From Eurosta solidaginis (lineage: Eukaryota; Arthropoda; Insecta; Diptera; Tephritidae), in the NCBI RefSeq assembly GCF_040869045.1, contig NW_027136909.1, forward strand, positions 558,001-622,000: 64,000 nt of DNA. The letters run 5' to 3'. The translations under genes were made by a program, and so were the position numbers. Shown here piece after piece: positions 1-13,340 of the stretch. The notes beneath the pieces were generated by a model. That model worked only from the letters and a program-made list of their open reading frames with translations, made no database searches and was not told the origin of the DNA. Position 1 is the stretch's first letter; each line of letters starts with the position of its first letter.

Positions 1-160
1 GGGTTAACCGACTAAAAGGGATAAGTGTCCATATCTATTGAACCAAGCAAGATAGAATCCATTTTGTTTTTGCAGGTGATAGGTTTTTATGTGTATATTG
101 ATCCACAAGCTGACCCAAGGTTCTATCGCTAACGGTTCAATTTCTACGTCATACTGGGTG
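1..160. repeat. Reference monomer (phase used in this annotation)
   Basis: Position 1 is set at gggttaaccg. Landmarks in the consensus: GGTTAACC palindrome at 2-9; CATATC at 30-35; AATCGATT palindrome at 57-64 in most monomers (this copy has aatccatt instead); T-tracts at about 62-71 and 84-88; ATTAAT at 97-102; CCAAGGTTCTATCG at 115-128; CGTTAACG palindrome at about 127-134 in the subset reading atcgttaacgg (others read atcgctaacgg); ACGT core at 146-149 and a G-rich end gggtg at 156-160. Consensus GC is 60 of 160 by my count. Positions 60-80, 108-117 and 149-160 vary most; 30-58 and 117-147 are the most constant. Confidence 0.9.
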
Positions 161-1209
161 GGGTTAACCGACTAAAAGGAATAAGTGTCCATATCTATTG
201 AACCATACAAGATAGAATCGATTTTGTTTTTGCAGATGATAGGTTTTTATGTGTATATTAATCCACAAACTGACCCAAGGTTCTATCGTTAACGGTTCAA
301 TTTCTACGTCATACTGTGTGGGGTTAACCGACTAAAAGGGATAAGTGTCCATATCTATTGAACCAAGCAAGACAGAATCGATTTTATTTTTGCAGATGGT
401 AGGTTTTTATGTGTATATTAATCCAAAAGCTGACCCAAGGTTCTGTCGTTAGCGGTTCAATTTCTACGTCATACTGTGTGGGGTTAACCGACTAAAAGGG
501 ATAAGTGTCCATATCTATTGAACCATGCAAGATAGAATCGATTTTGTTTTTGCAGATTATAGGTTTTTATGTGTATATTAATCCACAAGCTGATCCAAGG
601 TTCTATCGTTAACTGTTCAATTTCTACGTCATACTGGGTGGGGTTAACCGACTAAAAGGAATAAGTGTCCATATCTATTGAACCATGCAAGATAGAATCG
701 ATTTTGTTTTGCAGATGATAGGTTTTTATGTGTATATTAATCCACAAGCTGATCCAAGGTTCTATCGCTAACGGTTCAATTTCTACGTCATACTGGGTGG
801 GGTTAACCGACTAAAAGGAATAAGTGTCCATATCTATTTAACCATGCAAGATAGAATCGATTTTGTTTTTGCAGATGATAGGTTTTTATGTGTATATTAA
901 TCCACAAGCCGATCCCAGGTTCTATCGCTAACGGTTCGATTTCTACGTCATACTGGGTGGGGTTAACCGACTAAAAGGGATAAGTGTCCATATCTATTGA
1001 ACCATGCAAGATAGAATCCATTTTGTTTTTGCAGGTGATAGGTTTTTATGTGTATATTGATCCACAAGCTGATCCAAGGTTCTATCGCTAACGGTTCAAT
1101 TTCTACGTCATACTGGGTGGGGTTAACCGACTAATAGAGATAAGTGTCTATATCTATTGAACCAAGCAAGGTAGAATCGAATTTATTTTTGCAGATGGTA
1201 GGTTTTTAT

Positions 1210-4200
1210 GAGCATATTAATCCACAAACTGACCCAAGGTTCTATCGTTAACAGTTCAATTTCTACGTCATACTGTGTGGGGTTAACCGACTAAAAGGGA
1301 TAAGTGTCCATATCTATTGAACCAAGCAAGACAGAATCGATTTTATTTTTGCAGATGGTAGGTTTTTATGTGTATATTAATCCAAAAGCTGACCCAAGGT
1401 TCTGTCGTTAGCGGTTCAATTTCTACGTCATACTGTGTGGGGTTAACCGACTAAAAGGGATAAGTGTCCATATCTATTGAACCATGCAAGATAGAATCGA
1501 TTTTGTTTTTGCAGATTATAGGTTTTTATGTGTATATTAATCCACAAGCTGATCCAAGGTTCTATCGTTAACTGTTCAATTTCTACGTCATACTGGGTGG
1601 GGTTAACCGAGTAAAAGGGATAAGTGTCCATATCTATTGAACCATGCAAGATAGAATCGATTTTGTTTTGCAGATGATAGGTTTTTATGTGTATATTAAT
1701 CCACAAGCTGATCCAAGGTTCTATCGCTAACGGTTCAATTTCTACGTCATACTGGGTGGGGTTAACCGACTAAAAGGAATAAGTGTCCATATCTATTTAA
1801 CCATGCAAGATAGAATCGATTTTGTTTTGCAGATGATAGGTTTTTATGTGTATATTAATCCACAAGCTGATCCAAGGTTCTATCGTTAACTGTTCAATTT
1901 CTACGTCATACTGGGTGGGGTTAACCGAGTAAAAGGGATAAGTGTCCATATCTATTGAACCATGCAAGATAGAATCGATTTTGTTTTGCAGATGATAGGT
2001 TTTTATGTGTATATTAATCCACAAGCTGATCCAAGGTTCTATCGCTAACGGTTCAATTTCTACGTCATACTGGGTGGGGTTAACCGACTAAAAGGAATAA
2101 GTGTCCATATCTATTTAACCATGCAAGATAGAATCGATTTTGTTTTTGCAGATGATAGGTTTTTATGTGTATATTAATCCACAAGCTGATCCAAGGTTCT
2201 ATCGTTAACTGTTCAATTTCTACGTCATACTGGGTGGGGTTAACCGAGTAAAAGGGATAAGTGTCCATATCTGTTGAACCATGCAAGATAGAATCGATTT
2301 TGTTTTGCAGATGATAGGTTTTTATGTGTATATTAATCCACAAGCTGATCCAAGGTTCTATCGCTAACGGTTCAATTTCTACGTCATACTGGGTGGGGTT
2401 AACCGACTAAAAGGAATAAGTGTCCATATCTATTTAACCATGCAAGATAGAATCGAGTTTGTTTTGCATATGATAGGTTTTTATGTGTATATTAATCCAC
2501 AAGCTGATCCAAGGTTCTATCGCTAACGGTTCAATTTCTACGTCATACTGGGTGGGGTTAACCGACTAAAAGGAATAAGTGTCCATATCTATTTAACCAT
2601 GCAAGATAGAATCGATTTTGTTTTTGCAGATGATAGGTTTTTATGTGTATATTAATCCACAAGCTGATCCAAGGTTCTATCGTTAACTGTTCAATTTCTA
2701 CGTTATACTGGGTGGGGTTAACCGAGTAAAAGGGATAAGTGTCCATATCTATTGAACCATGCAAGATAGAATCGATTTTGTTTTGCAGATGATAGATTTT
2801 TATGTGTATATTAATCCACAAGCTGATCCAAGGTTCTATCGCTAACGGTTCAATTTCTACGTCATACTGGGTGGGGTTAACCGACTAAAAGGAATAAGTG
2901 TCCATATCTATTTAACCACGCAAGATAGAATCGATTTTGTTTTGCAGATGATAGGTTTTTATGTGTATATTAATCCACAAGCTGATCCAAGGTTCTATCG
3001 CTTACGGTTCAATTTCTACGTCATACTGGGTGGGGTTAACCGACTAAAAGGAATAAGTGTCCATATCTTTTTAACCATGCAAGATAGAATCGATTTTATT
3101 TTTGCAGATGGTAGGTTTTTATGTGTATATTAATCCACAAACTGACCCAAGGTTCTATCGTTAACGGTTCAATTTCTACGTCATACTGTGTGGGGTTAAC
3201 CGACTAAAAGGGATAAGTGTCCATATCTATTGAACCAAGCAAGACAGAATCGATTTTATTTTTGCAGATGGTAGGTTTTTATGTGTATATTAATCCAAAA
3301 GCTGACCCAAGGTTCTGTCGTTAGCGGTTCAATTTCTACGTCATACTGTGTGGGGTTAACCGACTAAAAGGGATAAGTGTCCATATCTATTGAACCATGC
3401 AAGATAGAATCGATTTTGTTTTTGCAGATTATAGGTTTTTATGTGTATATTAATCCACAAGCTGATCCAAGGTTCTATCGTTAACTGTTCAATTTCTACG
3501 TCATACTGGGTGGGGTTAACCGAGTAAAAGGGATAAGTGTCCATATCTATTGAACCATGCAAGATAGAATCGATTTTGTTTTGCAGATGATAGGTTTTTA
3601 TGTGTATATTAATCCACAAGCTGATCCAAGGTTCTATCGCTAACGGTTCAATTTCTACGTCATACTGGGTGGGGTTAACCGACTAAAAGGAATAAGTGTC
3701 CATATCTATTTAACCATGCAAGATAGAATCGATTTTGTTTTGCAGATGATAGGTTTTTATGTGTATATTAATCCGCAAGCTGATCCAAGGTTCTATCGTT
3801 AACTGTTCAATTTCTACGTCATACTGGGTGGGGTTAACCGAGTAAAAGGGATAAGTGTCCATATCTATTGAACCATGCAAGATAGAATCGATTTTGTTTT
3901 GCAGATGATAGGTTTTTATGTGTATATTAATCCACAAGCTGATCCAAGGTTCTATCGCTAACGGTTCAATTTCTACGTCATACTGGGTGGGGTTAACCGA
4001 CTAAAAGGAATAAGTGTCCATATCTTTTTAACCATGCAAGATAGAATCGATTTTATTTTTGCAGATGGTAGGTTTTTATGTGTATATTAATCCACAAGCT
4101 GATCCAAGGTTCTATCGCTAACGGTTCAATTTCTACGTCATACTGGGTGGGGTTAACCGACTAAAAGGAATAAGTGTCCATATCTATTTAACCATGCAAG

Positions 4201-4728
4201 ATAGAATCGATTTTGTTTTTGCAGATGATAGGTTTTTATGTGTATATTAATCCACAAGCTGATCCAAGGTTCTATCGTTAACTGTTCAATTTCTACGTTA
4301 TACTGGGTGGGGTTAACCGAGTAAAAGGGATAAGTGTCCATATCTATTGAACCATGCAAGATAGAATCGATTTTGTTTTGCAGATGATAGATTTTTATGT
4401 GTATATTAATCCACAAGCTGATCCAAGGTTCTATCGCTAACGGTTCAATTTCTACGTCATACTGGGTGGGGTTAACCGACTAAAAGGAATAAGTGTCCAT
4501 ATCTATTTAACCACGCAAGATAGAATCGATTTTGTTTTGCAGATGATAGGTTTTTATGTGTATATTAATCCACAAGCTGATCCAAGGTTCTATCGCTTAC
4601 GGTTCAATTTCTACGTCATACTGGGTGGGGTTAACCGACTAAAAGGAATAAGTGTCCATATCTTTTTAACCATGCAAGATAGAATCGATTTTATTTTTGC
4701 AGATGGTAGGTTTTTATGTGTATATTAA
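1210..4728. repeat. Local expansion mosaic (offsets 1,913 and 1,595 bp)
   Basis: About 1,210-2,112 recurs at 3,123-4,025 (offset 1,913, twelve monomers), and about 2,495-3,133 recurs at 4,090-4,728 (offset 1,595, ten monomers). The join at about 4,026-4,090 carries a ctttttaacc monomer that also occurs at 3,067. The block is rich in 159-bp monomers, where one T of the T-tract is missing. The corresponding region of the right segmental copy has only one version, so this expansion is private to the left copy. Confidence 0.8.
1600..1758. repeat. 159-bp monomer variant (one T lost), example
   Basis: The T-tract reads gttttgcag instead of gtttttgcag, giving a 159-bp monomer. Several copies occur in Domain I, between about 690-2,960, 3,540-4,560, 7,070-7,160, 11,050-12,000 and onward to 18,430, usually on monomers with ccatgcaag. 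Because 159 is divisible by 3, frames re-enter register after such a monomer, which is why the longest spurious minus-strand frames (75-87 codons) sit over them. I do not see the variant in Domains II-V. Confidence 0.8.
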
Positions 4729-5530
4729 TCCACAAACTGACCCAAGGTTCTATCGTTAACGGTTCAATTTCTACGTCATACTGTGTGGGGTTAACCGACT
4801 AAAAGGGATAAGTGTCCATATCTATTGAACCAAGCAAGATAGAATCCATTTTGTTTTTGCAGGTGATAGGTTTTTATGTGTATATTGATCCACAAGCTGA
4901 CCCAAGGTTCTATCGCTAACGGTTCAATTTCTACGTCATACTGGGTGGGGTTAACCGACTAAAAGGAATAAGTGTCCATATCTATTGAACCATACAAGAT
5001 AGAATCGATTTTGTTTTTGCAGATGATAGGTTTTTATGTGTATATTAATCCACAAACTGACCCAAGGTTCTATCGCTAACGGTTCAATTTCTACGTCATA
5101 CTGGGTGGGGTTATCCGACTAATAGAGATAAGTGTCTATATCTATTGAACCAAGCAAGGTAGAATCGAATTTATTTTTGCAGATGGTAGGTTTTTATGAG
5201 CATATTAATCCACAAACTGACCCAAGGTTCTATCGTTAACAGTTCAATTTCTACGTCATACTGTGTGGGGTTAACCGACTAAAAGGGATAAGTGTCCATA
5301 TCTATTGAACCAAGCAAGACAGAATCGATTTTATTTTTGCAGATGGTAGGTTTTTATGTGTATATTAATTCATAAACTGACCCAAGGTTCTATCGTTAAC
5401 GGTTCAATTTCTACGTCATACTGTGTGGGGTTAACCGACTAAAAGGGATAAGTGTCCATATCTATTGAACCAAGCAAGATAGAATCCATTTTGTTTTTGC
5501 AGGTGATAGGTTTTTATGTGTATATTGATC
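4571..5530. repeat. Six-monomer (960-bp) higher-order repeat, copy 1
   Basis: A block of six monomers is followed directly by a near-identical block at +960. Diagnostic features inside are a ctttttaacc monomer, a tccattttg monomer, a ccatacaag monomer and a ttatccgactaatagagata monomer in that order. It has a private change, taattcataaactg near 5,368, where the next copy keeps taatccacaaactg. Confidence 0.85.
5108..5267. repeat. Marker monomer with aatagagataagtgtctata, example
   Basis: This monomer subtype combines ctaatagagata, tgtctatatc, caaggtagaatcgaattta and tttttatgagcatatt. I find aatagagata at 1,133, 5,121, 6,081, 7,520, 10,059, 11,498, 13,891, 14,851, 16,290 and 17,410, all in Domain I. 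Spacings of 10,365, 8,770, 2,559 and 960 bp between them reproduce the duplications annotated separately. Four linked variants in one monomer indicate an old single origin followed by block copying. Confidence 0.88.
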
Positions 5531-6490
5531 CACAAGCTGATCCAAGGTTCTATCGCTTACGGTTCAATTTCTACGTCATACTGGGTGGGGTTAACCGACT
5601 AAAAGGAATAAGTGTCCATATCTTTTTAACCATGCAAGATAGAATCGATTTTATTTTTGCAGATGGTAGGTTTTTATGTGTATATTAATCCACAAACTGA
5701 CCCAAGGTTCTATCGTTAACGGTTCAATTTCTACGTCATACTGTGTGGGGTTAACCGACTAAAAGGGATAAGTGTCCATATCTATTGAACCAAGCAAGAT
5801 AGAATCCATTTTGTTTTTGCAGGTGATAGGTTTTTATGTGTATATTGATCCACAAGCTGACCCAAGGTTCTATCGCTAACGGTTCAATTTCTACGTCATA
5901 CTGGGTGGGGTTAACCGACTAAAAGGAATAAGTGTCCATATCTACTGAACCATACAAGATAGAATCGATTTTGTTTTTGCAGATGATAGGTTTTTATGTG
6001 TATATTAATCCACAAACTGACCCAAGGTTCTATCGCTAACGGTTCAATTTCTACGTCATACTGGGTGGGGTTATCCGACTAATAGAGATAAGTGTCTATA
6101 TCTATTGAACCAAGCAAGGTAGAATCGAATTTATTTTTGCAGATGGTAGGTTTTTATGAGCATATTAATCCACAAACTGACCCAAGGTTCTATCGTTAAC
6201 AGTTCAATTTCTACGTCATACTGTGTGGGGTTAACCGACTAAAAGGGATAAGTGTCCATATCTATTGAACCAAGCAAGACAGAATCGATTTTATTTTTGC
6301 AGATGGTAGGTTTTTATGTGTATATTAATCCACAAACTGACCCAAGGTTCTATCGTTAACGGTTCAATTTCTACGTCATACTGTGTGGGGTTAACCGACT
6401 AAAAGGGATAAGTGTCCATATCTATTGAACCAAGCAAGATAGAATCCATTTTGTTTTTGCAGGTGATAGGTTTTTATGTGTATATTGATC
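5531..6490. repeat. Six-monomer (960-bp) higher-order repeat, copy 2
   Basis: Tandem partner of the preceding block with the same order of marker monomers. It differs by isolated substitutions, for example tctactgaacc near 5,941. The sequence that follows continues with a related but not identical monomer order, so the 960-bp period is repeated only twice here. Confidence 0.85.
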
Positions 6491-7922
6491 CACAAGCTGA
6501 CCCAAGGTTCTATCGCTAACGGTTCAATTTCTACGTCATACTGGGTGGGGTTAACCGACTAAAAGGAATAAGTGTCCATATCTATTGAACCATACAAGAT
6601 AGAATCGATTTTGTTTTTGCAGATGATAGGTTTTTATGTGTATATTAATCCACAAACTGACCCAAGGTTCTATCGTTAACGGTTCAATTTCTACGTCATA
6701 CTGTGTGGGGTTAACCGACTAAAAGGGATAAGTGTCCATATCTATTGAACCAAGCAAGACAGAATCGATTTTATTTTTGCAGATGGTAGGTTTTTATGTG
6801 TATATTAATCCAAAAGCTGACCCAAGGTTCTGTCGTTAGCGGTTCAATTTCTACGTCATACTGTGTGGGGTTAACCGACTAAAAGGGATAAGTGTCCATA
6901 TCTATTGAACCATGCAAGATAGAATCGATTTTGTTTTTGCAGATTATAGGTTTTTATGTGTATATTAATCCACAAGCTGATCCAAGGTTCTATCGTTAAC
7001 TGTTCAATTTCTACGTCATACTGGGTGGGGTTAACCGACTAAAAGGAATAAGTGTCCATATCTATTGAACCATGCAAGATAGAATCGATTTTGTTTTGCA
7101 GATGATAGGTTTTTATGTGTATATTAATCCACAAGCTGATCCAAGGTTCTATCGCTAACGGTTCAATTTCTACGTCATACTGGGTGGGGTTAACCGACTA
7201 AAAGGAATAAGTGTCCATATCTATTTAACCATGCAAGATAGAATCGATTTTGTTTTTGCAGATGATAGGTTTTTATGTGTATATTAATCCACAAGCCGAT
7301 CCCAGGTTCTATCGCTAACGGTTCAATTTCTACGTCATACTGGGTGGGGTTAACCGACTAAAAGGGATAAGTGTCCATATCTATTGAACCATGCAAGATA
7401 GAATCAATTTTGTTTTTGCAGGTGATAGGTTTTTATGTGTATATTGATCCACAAGCTGATCCAAGGTTCTATCGCTAACGGTTCAATTTCTACGTCATAC
7501 TGGGTGGGGTTAACCGACTAATAGAGATAAGTGTCTATATCTATTGAACCAAGCAAGGTAGAATCGAATTTATTTTTGCAGATGGTAGGTTTTTATGAGC
7601 ATATTAATCCACAAACTGACCCAAGGTTCTATCGTTAACAGTTCAATTTCTACGTCATACTGTGTGGGGTTAACCGACTAAAAGGGATAAGTGTCCATAT
7701 CTATTGAACCAAGCAAGACAGAATCGATTTTATTTTTGCAGATGGTAGGTTTTTATGTGTATATTAATCCAAAAGCTGACCCAAGGTTCTGTCGTTAGCG
7801 GTTCAATTTCTACGTCATACTGTGTGGGGTTAACCGACTAAAAGGGATAAGTGTCCATATCTATTGAACCATGCAAGATAGAATCGATTTTGTTTTTGCA
7901 GATTATAGGTTTTTATGTGTAT

Positions 7923-10365
7923 ATTGATCCACAAGCTGACCCAAGGTTCTATCGCTAACGGTTCAATTTCTACGTCATACTGGGTGGGGTTAACCGACTA
8001 AAAGGAATAAGTGTCCATATCTATTGAACCAAGCAAGGTAGAATCGAATTTATTTTTGCAGATGGTAGGTTTTTATGAGCATATTAATCCACAAGCTGAT
8101 CCAAGGTTCTATCGCTAACGGTTCAATTTCTACGTCAAACTGGGTGGGGTTAACCGACTAAAAGGGATAAGTGTCCATATCTATTGAACCAAGCAAGACA
8201 GAATCGATTTTATTTTTGCAGATGGTAGGTTTTTATGTGTATATTAATCCAAAAGCTGATCCAAGGTTCTATCGTTAGCGGTTCAATTTCTACGTCATAC
8301 TGTGTGGGGTTAACCGACTAAAAGGGATAAGTGTCCATATCTATTGAACCAAGCAAGACAGAATCGATTTTATTTCTGCAGATGGTAGGTTTTTATGTGT
8401 GTATTAATCCACAAGCTGATCCAAGGTTCTATCGCTAACGGTTCAATTTCTACGTCATACTGGGTGGGGTTAACCGACTAAAAGGAATAAGTGTCCATAT
8501 CTATTGAAACATGCAAGATAGAATCGATTTTGTTTTTGCAGATCATAGGTTTTTATGTGTATATTAATCCGCAAGCTGATCCAAGGTTCTATCGTTACCG
8601 GTTCAATTTCTACGTCATACTGTGTGGGGTTAACGGACTAAAAGGGATAAGTGTCCATATCTATTGAACCATGCAAGATAGAATCGATTTTGTTTTTGCA
8701 GATGATAGGTTTTTATGTGTATATTTATCCACAAGCTGATCCAAGGTTCTATCGCTAAAGGTTCAATTTCTACGTCATACTGGGTGGGGTTAACCGACTA
8801 AAAGGAATATGTGTCCATATCTATTGAACCATGCAAGATAGAATCGATTTTGTTTTTGCAGATGATAGGTTTTTATGTGTATATTAATCCACAAGCCGAT
8901 CCCAGGTTCTATCGCTAACGGTTCAATTTCTACGTCATACTGGGTGGGGTTAACCGACTAAAAGGGATAAGTGTCCATATCTATTGAACCATGCAAGATA
9001 GAATCGATTTTGTTTTTGCAGATGATAGGTTTTTATGTGTATATTAATCCACAAGCTGAACAACGGTTCTATCGCTAACGGTTCAATTTCTACGTAATAA
9101 AAGGGATAAGTGTCCATATCTATTGAACCAAGCAAGACAGAATTGATTTTATTTCTGCAGATGGTAGGTTTTTACGTGTGTATTAATCCACAAGCTGATC
9201 CAAAGTTCTATCGCTAACGGTTCAATTTCTACGTCATACTGTGTGGGGTTAACCGACTAAAAGGGATAAGTGCACATATCTATTGAACCAAGCAAGATAG
9301 AATCCATTTTGTTTTTGCAGGTGATAGGTTTTTATGTGTATATTGATCCACAAGCTAATCCAAGGTTCTATCGCTAACGGTTTAATTTCTACGTCATACT
9401 GGGTTGGGTTAACCGACTAAAAGGGATAAGTGTCCATATCTGTTGAACCAAGCAAGACAGAATCGATTTTATTTTTGCAGATGGTAGATTTTTATGTGTA
9501 TATTAATCCAAAAGCTGATCCAAGGTTCTATCGTTAGCGGTTCAATTTCTACGTCATACTGTGTGGGGTTAACCGACTAAAAGGGATAAGTGTCCATATC
9601 TATTGAACCAAGCAAAACAGAATCGATTTTATTTCTGCAGATGGTAGGTTTTTATGTGTGTATTAATCCACAAGCTGATCCAAGGTTCTATCGCTAACGG
9701 TTCAATTTCTACGTCATACTGGGTGTGGTTAACCGACTAAAAGGAATAAGTGTCCATATCTATTGAACCATACAAGATAGAATCGATTTTGTTTTTGCAG
9801 ATGATAGGTTTTTATGTGTATATTAATCCACAAACTGACCCAAGGTTCTATCGTTAACGGTTCAATTTCTACGTCATACTGTGTGGGGTTAACCGACTAA
9901 AAGGGATAAGTGTCCATATCTATTGAACCAAGCAAGATAGAATCCATTTTGTTTTTGCAGGTGATAGGTTTTTATGTGTATATTGATCCACAAGCTGATC
10001 CAAGGTTCTATCGCTAACGGTTCAATTTCTACGTCATACTGGGTGGGGTTATCCGACTAATAGAGATAAGTGTCTATATCTATTGAACCAAGCAAGGTAG
10101 AATCGAATTTATTTTTGCAGATGGTAGGTTTTTATGAGCATATTAATCCACAAACTGACCCAAGGTTCTATCGTTAACAGTTCAATTTCTACGTCATACT
10201 GTGTGGGGTTAACCGACTAAAAGGGATAAGTGTCCATATCTATTGAACCAAGCAAGACAGAATCGATTTTATTTTTGCAGATGGTAGGTTTTTATGTGTA
10301 TATTAATCCACAAACTGACCCAAGGTTCTATCGTTAACGGTTCAATTTCTACGTCATACTGTGTG
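7923..10365. repeat. Monomers between the two segmental copies
   Basis: This stretch is ordinary 160-bp monomers with no clear long duplication over its first 2 kb and more private substitutions than its flanks, such as gaaacatgc (8,508), ggaatatgtg (8,804), gaacaacgg (9,058) and gcacatatc (9,272). From about 9,740 it rejoins the ccatacaag / tccattttg / aatagagata order seen around 4,950-6,100. It contains no gene-like feature. Confidence 0.75.
9091..9110. repeat. Unique 21-bp deletion across a monomer junction
   Basis: The sequence tctacgtaataaaaggg replaces the normal run from ctacgtca through the G-rich end and gggttaacc to ctaaaaggg. Measured against the monomer register, 21 bp are missing. 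The G-rich end and the GGTTAACC palindrome are both lost. I see this junction only once, so it has not been amplified. Confidence 0.85.
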
Positions 10366-13340
10366 GGGTTAACCGACTAAAAGGGATAAGTGTCCATATC
10401 TATTGAACCAAGCAAGATAGAATCCATTTTGTTTTTGCAGGTGATAGGTTTTTATGTGTATATTGATCCACAAGCTGACCCAAGGTTCTATCGCTAACGG
10501 TTCAATTTCTACGTCATACTGGGTGGGGTTAACCGACTAAAAGGAATAAGTGTCCATATCTATTGAACCATACAAGATAGAATCGATTTTGTTTTTGCAG
10601 ATGATAGGTTTTTATGTGTATATTAATCCACAAACTGACCCAAGGTTCTATCGTCAACGGTTCAATTTCTACGTCATACTGTGTGGGGTTAACCGACTAA
10701 AAGGGATAAGTGTCCATATCTATTGAACCAATCAAGACAGAATCGATTTTATTTTTGCAGATGGTAGGTTTTTATGTGTATATTAATCCAAAAGCTGACC
10801 CAAGGTTCTGTCGTTAGCGGTTCAATTTCTACGTCATACTGTGTGGGGTTAACCGACTAAAAGGGATAAGTGTCCATATCTATTGAACCATGCAAGATAG
10901 AATCGATTTTGTTTTTGCAGATTATAGGTTTTTATGTGTATATTAATCCACAAGCTGATCCAAGGTTCTATCGTTAACTGTTCAATTTCTACGTCATACT
11001 GGGTGGGGTTAACCGACTAAAAGGAATAAGTGTCCATATCTATTGAACCATGCAAGATAGAATCGATTTTGTTTTGCAGATGATAGGTTTTTATGTGTAT
11101 ATTAATCCACAAGCTGATCCAAGGTTCTATCGCTAACGGTTCAATTTCTACGTCATACTGGGTGGGGTTAACCGACTAAAAGGAATAAGTGTCCATATCT
11201 ATTTAACCATGCAAGATAGAATCGATTTTGTTTTTGCAGATGATAGGTTTTTATGTGTATATTAATCCACAAGCCGATCCCAGGTTCTATCGCTAACGGT
11301 TCAATTTCTACGTCATACTGGGTGGGGTTAACCGACTAAAAGGGATAAGTGTCCATATCTATTGAACCATGCAAGATAGAATCCATTTTGTTTTTGCAGG
11401 TGATAGGTTTTTATGTGTATATTGATCCACAAGCTGATCCAAGGTTCTATCGCTAACGGTTCAATTTCTACGTCATACTGGGTGGGGTTAACCGACTAAT
11501 AGAGATAAGTGTCTATATCTATTGAACCAAGCAAGGTAGAATCGAATTTATTTTTGCAGATGGTAGGTTTTTATGAGCATATTAATCCACAAACTGACCC
11601 AAGGTTCTATCGTTAACAGTTCAATTTCTACGTCATACTGTGTGGGGTTAACCGACTAAAAGGGATAAGTGTCCATATCTATTGAACCAAGCAAGACAGA
11701 ATCGATTTTATTTTTGCAGATGGTAGGTTTTTATGTGTATATTAATCCAAAAGCTGACCCAAGGTTCTGTCGTTAGCGGTTCAATTTCTACGTCATACTG
11801 TGTGGGGTTAACCGACTAAAAGGGATAAGTGTCCATATCTATTGAACCATGCAAGATAGAATCGATTTTGTTTTTGCAGATTATAGGTTTTTATGTGTAT
11901 ATTAATCCACAAGCTGATCCAAGGTTCTATCGTTAACTGTTCAATTTCTACGTCATACTGGGTGGGGTTAACCGAGTAAAAGGGATAAGTGTCCATATCT
12001 ATTGAACCATGCAAGATAGAATCGATTTTGTTTTGCAGATGATAGGTTTTTATGTGTATATTAATCCACAAGCTGATCCAAAGTTCTATCGCTAACGGTT
12101 CAATTTCTACGTCATACTGGGTGGGGTTAACCGACTAAAAGGAATAAGTGTCCATATCTATTTAACCATGCAAGATAGAATCGATTTTGTTTTGCAGATG
12201 ATAGGTTTTTATGTGTATATTAATCCACAAGCTGATCCAAGGTTCTATCGTTAACTGTTCAATTTCTACGTCATACTGGGTGGGGTTAACCGAGTAAAAG
12301 GGATAAGTGTCCATATCTATTGAACCATGCAAGATAGAATCGATTTTGTTTTGCAGATGATAGGTTTTTATGTGTATATTAATCCACAAGCTGATCCAAG
12401 GTTCTATCGCTAACGGTTCAATTTCTACGTCATACTGGGTGGGGTTAACCGACTAAAAGGAATAAGTGTCCATATCTATTTAACCATGCAAGATAGAATC
12501 GATTTTGTTTTTGCAGATGATAGGTTTTTATGTGTATATTAATCCACAAGCTGATCCAAGGTTCTATCGTTAACTGTTCAATTTCTACGTCATACTGGGT
12601 GGGGTTAACCGAGTAAAAGGGATAAGTGTCCATATCTGTTGAACCATGCAAGATAGAATCGATTTTGTTTTGCAGATGATAGGTTTTTATGTGTATATTA
12701 ATCCACAAGCTGATCCAAGGTTCTATCGCTAACGGTTCAATTTCTACGTCATACTGGGTGGGGTTAACCGACTAAAAGGAATAAGTGTCCATATCTATTT
12801 AACCATGCAAGATAGAATCGAGTTTGTTTTGCATATGATAGGTTTTTATGTGTATATTAATCCACAAGCTGATCCAAGGTTCTATCGCTAACGGTTCAAT
12901 TTCTACGTCATACTGGGTGGGGTTAACCGACTAAAAGGAATAAGTGTCCATATCTATTTAACCATGCAAGATAGAATCGATTTTGTTTTTGCAGATGATA
13001 GGTTTTTATGTGTATATTAATCCACAAGCTGATCCAAGGTTCTATCGTTAACTGTTCAATTTCTACGTTATACTGGGTGGGGTTAACCGAGTAAAAGGGA
13101 TAAGTGTCCATATCTATTGAACCATGCAAGATAGAATCGATTTTGTTTTGCAGATGATAGATTTTTATGTGTATATTAATCCACAAGCTGATCCAAGGTT
13201 CTATCGCTAACGGTTCAATTTCTACGTCATACTGGGTGGGGTTAACCGACTAAAAGGAATAAGTGTCCATATCTATTTAACCATGCAAGATAGAATCGAT
13301 TTTGTTTTGCAGATGATAGGTTTTTATGTGTATATTAATC

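Larger units (their letters stand above)
1..7922. repeat. Segmental duplication in Domain I, left copy
   Basis: Bases 1-3,133 match 10,366-13,498 at a constant offset of 10,365, and 4,729 to about 7,920 match 13,499 to about 16,690 at an offset of 8,770. The 1,595-bp difference is an extra block of ten monomers in this copy between about 3,134 and 4,728. Only scattered single-base differences separate the two copies. Match ends near 7,920 (tatattgatcc here, tatattaatcc in the partner). The left end lies outside the window, so the full size is unknown. Confidence 0.88.

Noticed and set aside
933..943. Pol III B-box-like ggttcgatttc (ggttcaatttc in most monomers), suggesting a tRNA-derived repeat
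   Set aside because: No convincing A box at a proper distance, no tRNA fold, and internal T runs would end Pol III transcription early. A chance match is the simplest reading.
1443..5688. Minus- and plus-strand reading frames of 63-87 codons, repeated at 11,808-17,017
   Set aside because: They lie wholly in the satellite, their peptides repeat the same segment in two phases, and they recur only where the monomer pairs recur. 160 bp is not divisible by 3 and the 159-bp variant restores frame, which explains the length. No independent start context or domain is seen.
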